Assembly: GCF_009017415.1 (NCBI RefSeq)
Contig: NC_092406.1
Span: 310,001 to 374,000 of the forward strand
Length of the DNA stretch: 64,000 nt
Direction of reading: 5' to 3'
Source of the DNA: Aspergillus flavus
Taxonomy: Eukaryota > Ascomycota > Eurotiomycetes > Eurotiales > Aspergillaceae
Under the pieces are notes generated by a model that was given only the letters and a program-made list of their open reading frames with translations, made no database searches and had not been told where the DNA came from. The position numbers were made by a program, and so were the translations under genes. Positions 53,901-64,000 of this stretch are shown in pieces (positions within the stretch are counted from its first letter, which is position 1; every line of letters starts with the position of its first letter).

Positions 53901-56541
53901 AGACCACAACCGACATGAACGCCAGGACTTCGATAGTGGTGACAAGGCGCATTGGGAACTCGCTGTCCTTTGGCCCGCAGGGCCTCGCCAATGTTATCTT
54001 GGTTAGTAATCTCGACCAAGATCCTGATCAGTGGTCCGAGTCGGATATTGACGGTTTCACTGCTGAGTGTGAATTGGCGCACTTCACGGATGAAGCAAAG
54101 ATCTGACATACTTAAGGACCCCTTTTTGGGACCCCTTCTGTGCTGGTGTTCTCCCGTGCTTCCATGCTTCCATGCATTGGTCGTCCTTAGCACAAGGAAA
54201 TCGAGCGAGTAGGATGTCCTCCGAAGCGAATTGTTCTAGTCTAAAGGAGCAAAAAGAAAATATGAGGACTTTCGTTTTAAGTTTCAACTAAGTTAGACGC
54301 CGTAGCTAGACGAGGACAAACGTCGCAACTGAGGATTGTTGCAAGGGTCTCCAGGTTATTGTATGTCATAGAAACACGAAACAGGCACACGTTGCGTTTT
54401 CATCAATTGGTAGCTGCACCAACAAATGTCAGCCGATTGTACAGACTTTTGACCTGGTAGGCTCAGTAGTACATACAGAGATGTGTGTATGGACTTAGCA
54501 TATTGCTGAATATTCGGCGAAAAGGAATCATTACCGGAGTCCGTCCTTGATAGGACCGGGCAATAGTCGACAGCACTCGGCGAATAGCTCGAGTCCCTGA
54601 AACCATGGAACGTACCGTCTCTGACACGGCTCTGGGCAACGCAAGTCTCTTATCTATGCGAATGTTGGGAATATGATTGGTTTCAGATGCCAACCGCGTG
54701 GAAGTTAAGTGGGGGCGATCGATTCCCAAAACGCCCTGGTCTAGCGGGGAAAGAAACGCTGCAGGCCGCGAACGGCCCTCTTCCTCCACCCCCCTTCAGC
54801 GCTTCTTCCCGCCGTTCATAAGATGATGCGTTTCTGCCTCTAGTCGTGATGGTGATGTATGTACCGAAAAAAGGACGTGGCGTTTGCCACTATTCTGGAA
54901 AGTTACAGACCGTTCAATGCATTTATTACCGTAAGGTTGGGCATACTTCAGGTACACGGTATTCCCTCTCTAGCAGTCGCTTAGCGGCATCTCGTACTTT
55001 CTGATATTCTTATCTTGCATGTGAAGCTCACGTATGATTGCAAAGCCACGCAGGGTATCTCGTGGCACTAAGTTCTTACCCCTACGCTCCTCAGACAATA
55101 TTATCGTGTGGACCAGGTGTCGTTTTCCGATAGCAATCGCTGATAAACTGATAATGACTAGATAATGAGGTACTTACCAGATTAGGGAGATAAGCTCCCA
55201 GCATACGGAGTACTTTAGTACAATAGATGGACAATTTAGACACACGACTCCACTTGTTGAATCAGCTTGACGGCAACTAAAATAAAAAAGAAATTAAATT
55301 TTTTTCTGTTCGGAAGATAACATTTACAATGCAAGCTAACAACCAAACCATAACCGCTTTCACTCGAACCTGCCGCCAAGTGACTTTCTTAGTAAATCAA
55401 GCTCAAGCACAAACCCGTATGAGAATTCCATCACGCGGTACAGTTCATGGTCTCTGCTGACCCAAGAATGAAAGATTCCCAGTCGGCGGCCCGGTGGCGT
55501 TCCAGAGTTACTTGACGGCAAAGTACATACCTACCTTGTCTTACGGGAAGCAACCATGTTCACTGCTCGCTCAGCCGCCCGGCCTACAAATCCAGCCCCC
55601 CTTAGGTAAATGGACGGGGATGTGTTGGCAAGCAAGAGGGGAAAGAAGAAAAGGACAGGAAGGACGAAAGATTGTGGATTAATTTATTCTGGCATGAACC
55701 CTGTATGTCGGTTACCTACCTGTAGTTGTTGTAGCAGTAGTAGTACTGTATCCCCACCAGGATAGATATGGATGTACGACCTAAGGCGGGCTCAAAACCC
55801 AGGTTCGGTTAGTCCCTAAATCATTTCCTCTTGAGTTAGGACGAGTCCTTGGGTCGCATGAAATTCCCGCAAATCCGGACTTATCGATACGGTCAAGTAA
55901 TGGTAATAATAATGAAATTAAACGCAATCAGTCCGCTATCACGACCCTCGTCCATTGGGCCAACTTAAGGTTTCCCCGTACTGCACTTGCATCCACTAAA
56001 TTGTCCGGTTCCAGATCCTCCTTCCTACTCTCTTTCCAGTAAGCCACATGGACTAGACCCAGAACTGCAAATCGGCATGTCCGCGCTGCCATGACTTCTC
56101 CTCTCTCTTTGCTCGTAGATAATAGGCTAATGCTGCGGAACCCTTCCCAAGGGAGTAAGTAGCAGGTGGTGTGAATCGGTCCATGGTGTTTGATTTTCTT
56201 ACCCCCCTCCCTCCTGTCAATAATAATATTTTATTTGATTTGCCCTCCATTTGATTGATTTAATATAAATAACCCAAATAACCCACCTCGTCATTATTCG
56301 GTGTAGTACCTCCTTTATAGATTCACGCATTTCCCACCCGCACCTCTCTCGGTCAGCAAGCTTTCTGTCCTGAGCGGTCGCCGCCCTGCTCATACTCTCC
56401 TAGGGCTTATACTTTCATCCTTTCTCCTTTACCTTTTCTTCCCTTTCCCTTGAGTAGCATATTCCTTATCTCCACCACAACCCTTCTATTTCTTTGATTT
56501 CATCGTTGGCCTCCTGAAGAGGGAAGATCAGGTGGTTCATC
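50989..56541. other. 5.5 kb gene-poor stretch upstream of the amino-acid permease
   Basis: Only frames under about 120 codons without recognisable similarity. No terminal repeats, transposase or reverse-transcriptase motif could be seen. Contents include a tandem ATTGATTC repeat near 53126-53146, TACGGAGT at 55204, a GATA-site cluster at 55141-55193, and more single GATA sites up to the permease. It may be largely a long promoter plus decayed sequence. Confidence 0.5.
55141..55193. promoter_or_regulatory. Cluster of four HGATAR sites (GATA-factor, AreA-like)
   Basis: TGATAA at 55141 and 55149 and AGATAA at 55160 and 55188 lie within 53 bp on one strand. Further AGATAA sites at 55315 and 56117, and CTTATC at 55009 and 56466, lie in the same upstream region. 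HGATAR is the known site of the nitrogen regulator AreA in Aspergillus, and the next gene is an amino-acid permease. Confidence 0.5.
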
Positions 56542-58458
56542 ATGGAGAAGGACGAAATCGAGGCCAAGGCCGAGCCCCGAGGAGCGGCCTTCGAGTCCCC
56601 GCCACCTCTGTACGGAGATAGCGAGCCAACACAGGCAGGTCTTGGTCGCAGAATATGGGACAGTTTCAAAAGGGACCCGAATGCCCATGTCACGGGCGGC
56701 CATGGTTCCTCCGGTGCAGATGGAAAGTCCTTTGATATCGAAAACGCCGCGCAGAAGACGGCTAGTTCACCTTTACAACGTAGTCTCAAGGGCCGTCATC
56801 TGCAGATGATTGCCATCGGTGGTTCTATCGGTATGTGCGGATCATTCCATCGTGTTGCTCCAAACTATGATGTGCTGCTATTTCTGACCCCCGCTCTCCA
56901 CGTTACTAGGTACTGGTCTTTTTGTCGGATCCGGAAAAGTCTTGGCCACAGGTGGCCCAGCGTCGGTTCTCATTGCTTATGCTTTGATTGGTTGCATGCT
57001 TTACTGCACCGTACACGCACTTGGTGAAATGGCTGTTCTTTTCCCCGTTGCTGGTTCATTTGCGCACTACTCGACTCGATTCATTGATCCGGCATGGGGT
57101 TTCGCTATGGGTTGGAACTATGCATTGCAATGGCTCGTAGTGTTGCCGCTGGAAATTGTAGCTGCGTCGATCACTGTCGACTACTGGCAGTCCGATATCT
57201 CTAACGCCGCATGGGTCGCAATCTTTTGGGTATTGATCGTCTCAATCAACTTGTTCGGCGTCAGAGGCTACGGTGAGGCTGAGTTTGTCTTCTCACTCAT
57301 TAAGGTTGTTGCTGTGATTGGCTTTATGTAAGTGTTCCGTGCAAATGCTTTCCTCATCGTTTATTACCTGGAACAGGAGAACTGACGTATGATAGCATCC
57401 TCGGCATTGTCCTGAACTGCGGCGGAGGTCCCCAGGGTGGATATATCGGTGGAAAGTATTGGAGCGATCCTGGTGCTTTCCATAATGGGTTCAAAGGTCT
57501 TTGCAGTGTCTTCGTCAACGCCGCGTTTGCCTTTGCTGGAACCGAGCTCGTCGGTTTGGCTGCAGCTGAGACCGCTAACCCTCGGAAATCGCTCCCAACA
57601 GCTGTCAAGCAAGTGTTCTGGCGTATTTGTCTCTTCTACATTGTATCACTCACCCTGGTCGGCCTTCTTGTTCCCTGGAATGACGAACGACTTCTTGATG
57701 GGAGCTCCAGTGCTGACGCTAAAGCCTCTCCATTTGTGATCGCCATCAAGAATGCTGGTATCTCCGTGCTAGACTCTATCATGAACGTCGTTATCATGAT
57801 TGCGGTCTTATCCGTGGGTAACTCGTCAGTTTATGGCTCCTCTCGTACCCTTGCAGCCCTTGCCGAGCAGGGACAGGCCCCCAAATTCCTGTCATATATT
57901 GATCGCAAGGGTCGCCCTCTCTGGGCAATTCTAATTGCTTCTGCCCTCGGTTTGCTTAGTTTCTTGGCCGCATCAGACAAACAAGAAGTGGCTTTCGAGT
58001 GGATGATGGCCATATCCGGTCTCTCGTCCATCTTCACTTGGGGTTCGGTTTGTTTGGCGCACATTCGCTTCCGTCGTGGCTGGAAGGCTCAGGGCCACAG
58101 TCTCAATGAACTCGCCTTCCAATCACAACCGGGAGTGATCGGCTCTTGGATCGGGTTCTTGTTCAACTGTCTCGTTCTTGTCGCACAGTTCTGGGTTGGA
58201 TTTGCGCCAATCGGTTATGCGACGAAGACCGCTGGTGAGCTTGTTGAGGCCTGGTTTTCCGTATACCTAGCTGCTCCAGTTGTCCTGCTCTTTTATATCC
58301 CTTACAAGCTCTGGTTCAAGACGCCATTTATCCGGGCCAAGGACATGGACCTGCAAACCGGTCGTCGCGATCTCGATCTTCAGTACTTGATCGAGCAGGA
58401 ACGAGCTGAACAGGCAGAATGGCCTGCATGGAAGAAGGTGTATAAGTTCTTCTGTTAG
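56542..58458 (+). CDS. General amino-acid permease (YAT/AAP family, Gap1-like)
   Basis: A plasma-membrane proton-coupled amino-acid importer. Exons are 56542-56830, 56910-57327 and 57396-58458, giving 589 residues. A hydrophilic cytosolic N-terminus is followed by the family start RSLKGRHLQMIAIGGSIGTG (spliced) and LFVGSGKVLATGGPASVLIA. Later blocks are HALGEMAVLFPVAGSFAHYS, FAMGWNYALQWLVVLPLE, VNAAFAFAGTELVGLAAAET and SRTLAALAEQGQAPK. About twelve membrane spans can be counted. The C-terminus KKVYKFFC resembles the palmitoylated tail motif of this family. Which amino acids it carries cannot be told from sequence. The long upstream region has several GATA sites, suggesting nitrogen control. 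Confidence 0.92.
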
Positions 58459-59507
58459 CATTGGGAGTTTCATGATTCTTTGTTTTGTTTCGCAGGCTTG
58501 AAATTCATATGCTGATCTCCACTGTACGATTATGATTAATGTGCCTATATCCCGACTGATAACCCAATCTCATAGTCTTGACATCGATCCTAGCATGAAC
58601 GATTGTCGTAAGCCTCTTTGAATCCCATTACTTGGCTCCCTGTCCGGGAATCATCCGTGCGACTGCTGAGGCAGTTATGCTAAGCTTTTGTATTGTTGAT
58701 GTTGACACTGTCTTTCTCCAGTCTTGGCATGTTTGTATCTGGAGAACGTTCCAGACTACTATAGGTAAAGCTGATACCGGCCGTATGGATTGTTGTATTT
58801 GGTGACTATTTGTAGTGGCCCACAAACCGCGTATTCTACCGTAATTACAATGTCATGCCGCTCTAAAATCTGGCCAAGTGTGTAATATTTCACGGTGCAG
58901 CCAAAAATAGCAACCCGACTGAGACACGTGAGGCTGAGGTAGTTATGGACTAGGTTGTCTCACAACGGTAAATTACACTCATGGAGCCGGAGCGACGTTT
59001 TCCTCTCAGATCTCCGCCAGCAAAGAAATCATCTTCCCCTGTTGTCATCCATCCCGTCCTTAGAGCATTGGTGTCTTCTACCCTCACTCGGAGTTTCTAT
59101 TCTCTTTGTGCTTGTCGGTATTTACGATTATCACTTTCCTAGGGTCCTTCTTTCTCGGCATCTGTTCGCTTCTTAGCCGCCTTCGCATAAGTAGATCCTC
59201 CGGTGCCTATGTTTGCTCGCAGCCGGTCTAAGCCACGGAAAGGATTCGTTGTCACTCCTCTTTTGAAACAGGCGCTGAACGAGGCTGGTCACTCTTTGTT
59301 TATTCACCGCCCGCGCAACTGCCCTTCCGTTGCGGACATACTCAACCTGACTGTGGTGGCTGGTTTCTAATTAGTGGCTTCGTTGGCGACTGAGGTCATT
59401 CATATTCCTAAGTTTTGATGCTATTCTGAGATACCCCTAAGCAGTCCCCAGTTACCGTTCATTTCTTTTTCGATTTCCACAGGTCGCATCCTCGACAAGC
59501 CGTCACT
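58459..59507. other. Intergenic between permease and Rgd2-like gene, with a possible leader ORF
   Basis: About 1 kb. A CACGTG site lies near 58924. A 53-codon frame, 59209-59370 (MFARSRSKPRKGF at its start), lies about 140 bp before the Rgd2-like ATG and would be an upstream ORF if the leader is that long. No recognised similarity. Confidence 0.4.
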
Positions 59508-62396
59508 ATGTCCGGTTTTGCGGCTTCGTTCTGGACGCCGGACTACGCTACTGGCCTAGGGGTCCTTTATGGGAAGCTTCAACAAGGCGTTGTCGAGAAC
59601 AAGCAAATCATTACAATCGCGTCTATGCGTGCGGATGCGGAAGATCAATATGGTGCCCGGTTAGGGGATATTGCGCCGACCGTGGATCGGTTGACAGGAG
59701 CAGGGTTTGCAAAGGATGATGGGGCAAGCGTGAGGAAGGTAGGTTAACACCGACTATGGCTGGTGCTACGTATACTAAGTCTTTTGGGCGACATGAAGGC
59801 ATATGAAGGTGTCCGCACCGAGATGGTCGAAGCGGCCAAGAATCACCAGAAGATTGCCTCGAACATTCGCGAATTAGTTGTCTCACCTTTCCGTCGCTGG
59901 TGCGATCAGCATGAGGCACGAATCCAGAATTCACACGACGACCTTCAGGCTCGTATCAAAGAACACACAAAACAGGCGGACTTGGTCAAGAAACTGCGGA
60001 GCCACTATTTCAACAAATGCCGTGTGGTGGAAGACTTGGAGGAAGAGAACAAGCTCGCATTCCAGGCTCCGGAGGCTAGCCCGCCAGTCAAAGCGCCTCC
60101 CAAGATCGTACTTCCGGAGGAGGCAGAGGATGAAGAGCCTATGGAAATCGGTGATCACGTCTACACACCAGAGGGTCTCAAGCAGCTGTTGGTGCACATG
60201 CTGGATAATATCAAGATGGGTGATGTCAAGGTGCCCATTATCGGCACGTACCAGAATACATCGACCGGTGCCGACATCGTGGAATACACCCAGAAACACA
60301 TGAATGCCACTAGCGTCAGCTATGCAGAAAGGATTGGGCAGGATCTCGTCGACAATGGCCTGCTCCGGTTGGTGGGTAATATGGGTAGCACATTCGCTAA
60401 TAGCAGCAAGATGCGATACCAATGGCGCCCCAAAGTGTTCCAGATCGCTGGTATTCCCGAAAAGAAGACGCCTCTCTTGCGTGTAACATCGATGGCGAAC
60501 AGCGAGGACGGCAGCGAGTCCCCGATATCTACTGTTTCGGAAATGTTGGCAGGCTGGAACCCTCTCAACAATGCTCATCCGAATGAGACGCCGGCAGAGA
60601 AGCTGCGCAGAGAAGCGCGCGAGGCTGATGAACGGTACAAGGCTGCTGTGCGGAAGCTGGACCAGATCAGATGCAAACTTGAGGAAGAGATCGTGGAGAA
60701 TCTCCGGTTTATGGAACAGTGTGAGCTGGACCGACTTAAGGCGATCAAGGCAGTTGTCCTCGATTTCTCCGGTGCAATCAGCAACGTCATCCCCAATTTG
60801 CAGAGCACAGTGGACCATATGATGCTTTACCAGGAGACTATCCAGCCTCTTGGCGATCTTCGGTATCTTCTTGAGAATTACCGGACCGGAGGTTTCGTGC
60901 CCCGCGTCCAAGCATATGAAAACTATTATGGCTCCGTCGAAGGTATGATATCATTAATTAGGTCTTGTGCAAGGTGGACAATAACTGACCCGTCAGATCA
61001 AAATTTCGGCGTGGACCTTGAGGCCCGAGCAAGAGCTGATCGCAAACGGGTCCCTGTCCTGGTTACTACGCTCTTGACCTATCTTGATAATCGTAAGATT
61101 ATAGCAGTTCCTGACTTCAAACATTGGCATTAACGGAATACTATAGGCTATCCGGACCTTGAGGGTGATGAGGCACGACGTGCTATCTGGCTTTATGATG
61201 TCCCTCTGGCAGCTACACACCACCTTCGCAATGTTTTGAACAACAGCAAGGTAGATTACCAGGAAGTCCTAGAGAAATATGAGGTTCCCATCGTTGCAAG
61301 CGTGTTGAAATTATATCTTCTTGAGTTGCCAGGTTCGTACGGCCTTTGCATCTACACATCGGAGATCTGTGCTGACTAGTTTTTCATAGATTCCCTTGTT
61401 TCTTCGCAAGTTTACGAAATTGTTAAGACCATTTATTCTACCACCGCTCATGAGACCACGGAAGAAGGCCGGATCAAGGTCTTGCAAAGCACACTTGGTC
61501 AGCTCCGTCTCAATAACATCGCTACGCTTGACGCTGTTATGACCCATTTTACGCGCCTGATAGACCTCACATCTGCAGATGAGGCTTACATTTCTGCACT
61601 CGCACAAGCACTGTCTCCTTGCATTCTTCGTCCACGTATCGAGAGCAGCCTTACCATGAATGAACGTCACAGCTACCGTCTCATCCGAGATCTTTTCGCT
61701 CACAAGGATGCAATCTTTGGCGAATTGAAGCGTCAGTCCAGCGCTCTCGGGGTCACAGGTTCCATTAGCCGCCCCCGCGCTATTAGCACGGATGAGAGTA
61801 ACCGTCGTGCAGCTATGGAAGCTCGCGCCCGTGCTATTATGGATCGTACTCGGGCCAACAGCCCAGCTCCTCCTCGGAAGCACAGACGGGATCGCTCCAG
61901 CGGTCCTTCGGAGGCAGGCCGCTTCCCAGTCAATGTCTCCAGCCCGACCGAGAGGCGAACGGTCACTCGTAACAGCCTAGATGTCCCTAGCAGCAACAGC
62001 TCACCGACCGCTCAGGAACAACTGTCCAACGTCAACATTAACGCTGCTACTGAGGCTGCGGCCACTGAGGCTACTCCCAACGGCACATCCAGTGATTCCT
62101 CGGCTTCAGCTACTGCTAACGAAACTCCCTCCTCCGGCACTTCGACCCCCCCACCCATTGCGGCGCCAACAGCACCAGAGGACTCTCCTACCCCTACTCC
62201 TACTCCAGCCGCCGATGGCGAGAAACGCACTTCCATCGCTCGCGCCTCAATCACCCGCAAGCCCGGGCTCGGTAACCGATCCAGCTTCCCTGTCGTCCCA
62301 AGCGGTGAATCCGGGACAGATAGCAAGCGCAACAGCCTGGCCGACAGCGAACCCAAGGGCGTAACCCTGGAAGACAAGCCAATGGATGATGACTAA
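59508..62396 (+). CDS. rgd2: Rgd2-type F-BAR, DEP, RhoGAP protein
   Basis: A membrane-curving F-BAR protein with a GAP domain for Rho/Cdc42 GTPases (yeast Rgd2 acts on Cdc42 and Rho5). Exons are 59508-59738, 59799-60942, 60997-61092, 61147-61332 and 61390-62396, giving 887 residues. The F-BAR part (FAASFWTPDYATGLGVLYGK, then RTEMVEAAKNHQKIASNIRE and a coiled coil) is interrupted by a DEP domain (DHVYTPEGLKQLLVHML to SKMRYQWRPKVFQI), the arrangement typical of Rgd2. The RhoGAP domain spans exons 3-5 (VPVLVTTLL, VASVLKLYLLELPDSLVSS, SALAQALSPCILRPR). The usual GIFR arginine-finger region reads RAIWLYDVPLAATHHLR, so the catalytic Arg is not at its usual place. The Ser/Pro-rich tail is disordered. 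Confidence 0.88.
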
Positions 62397-63094
62397 ACGT
62401 ACTATCTATCAAAGCGAATTAAAAGAATAACCACCATCGCCCCACAAAACCGCAAAAATGAATTTAGAAAACCAGAAAACCAGTATAACCTCAGGAGGGA
62501 ATTATATGTATGCAGTCGGCATCACTCAGACTTTCAGCAGGCCTTGTTAGTCGAGATCGATGTACGACAATGGAAGTTGCGATATACTCATTATGTTTTC
62601 TCGAAACCCTTCTTTCACCAATTGTTTTTCCCTTCTATTCAAGTATAAATCATACCATGCCATTCGCTATTGTTTCGCATACCCCTCGACATTTTTTCCA
62701 TGTATGTTTTATCCTTTCTTGATCCTTTTTGTTCCTTTGTATGCATAAAGTATCTACCTCCCATTTTGTGTTGCTTATTGGTTTGCGCGCTTTCGCAATG
62801 TCCTCTTCCCAGCGACCCGAGTGGAATCGATTGTATAGCTCTTTCAGTTTTGGATGAGCCGATAGCTTATATGTAGAGATGTGTTCGCGATTTATGACAA
62901 CTTATGTATAACTCATATAGTCTTATTTTCAGTAACATTATGATCGTATCTAGATAAACTATACACCGCTATGTCCGAATGCTATGATAAACGCTAGACA
63001 AATAATATACCCTTGAATCCAACGCCTGTACAAACGATTGACGACACAATTTATCCAATAAACTCCATCCGTGCGATACGGTTCATTATACATA
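62397..63094. other. Intergenic between convergent 3' ends
   Basis: About 700 bp, AT-rich, between the Rgd2-like gene and cdc6. No gene seen. Confidence 0.6.
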
Positions 63095-64000
63095 TCACAA
63101 CCCTTGGCCCATGAGCAGCCGTCTGAGGATGCCCTCTCCTGGGCCAGAAAGCTGAGTTTCGATCTCTTTCTGGGACACAAAGCAAACCAGGCCCTGTTCG
63201 TCCATGGCTCTGCTGGGGGTCATAGGCCCACTCATCGACTTAGAGGGAGAACGTCTGATGTTTGACCCACCAGCAACTGTGCCGCCTCGACCCTTTCCCT
63301 GATACTCTCCAACCAGTCCTAGAGTCTCCAAGTTGCTAAGTACATCTCTGAACTCGGTTGCTGTAAGTGGGTGGAGGATATTGTCTTTCCGGCATAGAGT
63401 ACAGTAGGTATCGAAGATCTGCTTGATGGTTGGGGCCGAATGCTTAGTCTTCGAGGGTGTGCCTGGGAATTCTCCTTCGCGTCGTTTACGGTCGAGCGCA
63501 ATCAATGCACAAATGGCTGCTTTTTGCTGCAGGTTGATACCTTGAAGTCGTTGGACAGTTCCTTGTCCAAATGTGGCCGAAGTGATGCGTGCAACATGGG
63601 CAATGCTGGCCCGTGGTGCAGTAAGTGTCGTATATGCTGATGTAAGATTTTGCTTTGGTCTGGGGGATGAGAGATTGTTATTCTCAACAAGTATTGTTTT
63701 AGAAGGGCTCTCCGGGTTCTCGTTCTGCTTTTCGAGTTTCTGCAGTGTTTCTTGCTCAATGAGATCAATAGCGCGCTTGATGAGCTCAAAAGCCTTTCGC
63801 AGATCGCCGGTCTGCGATGCAACTTTCTTCGAGCATAACGTTATAGCTGCCGGTTGGACGAAAGGAATAAATTTTGGATCATCACACTGGCCAGGAGAGA
63901 GTAATGAGCGGAGACGCTCAGTGACTACGTTGGCGATCTGACCAGCGTTGTAAGGTAAGAAAGGGAGTAAACGAGGTTTCAGGTTTTTTGCCTTGAGCTG
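63095..64000 (-). CDS. cdc6: Cdc6 replication licensing AAA+ ATPase, 3' part, truncated by window edge
   Basis: A loader of MCM helicase at origins, with ORC and Cdt1. An open frame runs from the window end (64000 is a codon start) to the TGA at 63095, 301 codons. It lacks the N-terminal Walker motifs, which lie outside. Seen are the helical lid LPYNAGQIANVVTERLRSLL, the sensor-2 region ASQTGDLRKAFELIKRAIDL with its Arg, and the winged-helix part (LQQKAAICALIALDRKRREG, TIKQIFDTYCTLCRKDNILH, FRDVLSNLETLGLVGEYQG). A Ser/Thr-Pro-rich insert (SKSMSGPMTPSRAMDEQG) could be a CDK target. The assignment to Cdc6 rather than Orc1 rests on the winged helix and lid wording and the C-terminal length. Confidence 0.88.
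   Translation of the reverse strand, partial: QLKAKNLKPRLLPFLPYNAGQIANVVTERLRSLLSPGQCDDPKFIPFVQPAAITLCSKKVASQTGDLRKAFELIKRAIDLIEQETLQKLEKQNENPESPSKTILVENNNLSSPRPKQNLTSAYTTLTAPRASIAHVARITSATFGQGTVQRLQGINLQQKAAICALIALDRKRREGEFPGTPSKTKHSAPTIKQIFDTYCTLCRKDNILHPLTATEFRDVLSNLETLGLVGEYQGKGRGGTVAGGSNIRRSPSKSMSGPMTPSRAMDEQGLVCFVSQKEIETQLSGPGEGILRRLLMGQGL

Noticed and set aside
53834..54193. 119-codon minus-strand frame in the gene-poor region
   Set aside because: Composition looks non-coding, no start context or similarity, and an overlapping plus-strand frame is equally plausible.
54463..54789. 108-codon minus-strand frame, considered as a retroelement remnant
   Set aside because: No reverse transcriptase, integrase or gag motif can be identified.
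50989..56541. RIP-mutated transposon filling the gene-poor stretch
   Set aside because: Base composition is not extreme and no repeats, terminal repeats or transposon protein motifs are visible.

Overview
This window is nuclear DNA from a filamentous ascomycete, most likely Eurotiales (Aspergillus or Penicillium type). The genes have short GT-AG introns, mostly 46-80 nt, with CTRAY branch sites just before the acceptor. Gene density is about one per 2 kb on both strands, there are no operons, and the protein set is typical of moulds: tandem-domain GFA protein, securin-like protein, DysF peroxin, sphingolipid C9-methyltransferase, Zn2Cys6 regulator. Species cannot be named from the sequence alone. 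Exon maps below were derived by hand from splice signals, reading frame and family similarity.

Left part (1-9.8 kb): 3' part of mitochondrial ribosomal protein mL50, Rtf2, glucosidase II beta subunit, a small secreted cysteine-rich protein, a decayed actin-like fragment, an SRPK-type kinase and an alpha/beta hydrolase. Then 9.8-17.6 kb is a gene-poor accessory stretch with one short-chain dehydrogenase and two tiny spliced metallothionein genes (23 and 24 residues) that length-based gene callers would miss. They lie beside a tandem GFA-domain protein (17.6 kb).

Middle (19-36 kb): Trf4-type poly(A) polymerase, a very tentative small gene, an Ara2-type aldo-keto reductase, Pam16, a Pex30-like DysF membrane protein, and a divergent pair made of a Zn2Cys6 regulator and a copper amine oxidase that share a promoter carrying a CCG/CGG inverted repeat. 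Sphingolipid C9-methyltransferase follows.

Right part (37-64 kb) is mostly housekeeping: a securin-like protein, tropomyosin, Rrp17/Nol12, Big1, a Csi2-like protein, an Erd1/EXS protein divergent from Pex10, a DEDDy exonuclease, and the six-exon LSM5 gene. A 5.5 kb gene-poor stretch contains a cluster of GATA-factor sites upstream of a general amino-acid permease. An F-BAR/DEP/RhoGAP protein of Rgd2 type and the 3' part of Cdc6 close the window.

No CRISPR array, phage, rRNA, tRNA or intact transposon was seen. The most interesting items are the two mini-metallothioneins, the cysteine-rich peptide whose splicing sets its cysteine count, the decayed actin fragment, the securin candidate, the LSM5 microexon gene, the regulator/amine-oxidase inverted repeat, the GATA cluster and the RhoGAP domain lacking an obvious arginine finger.
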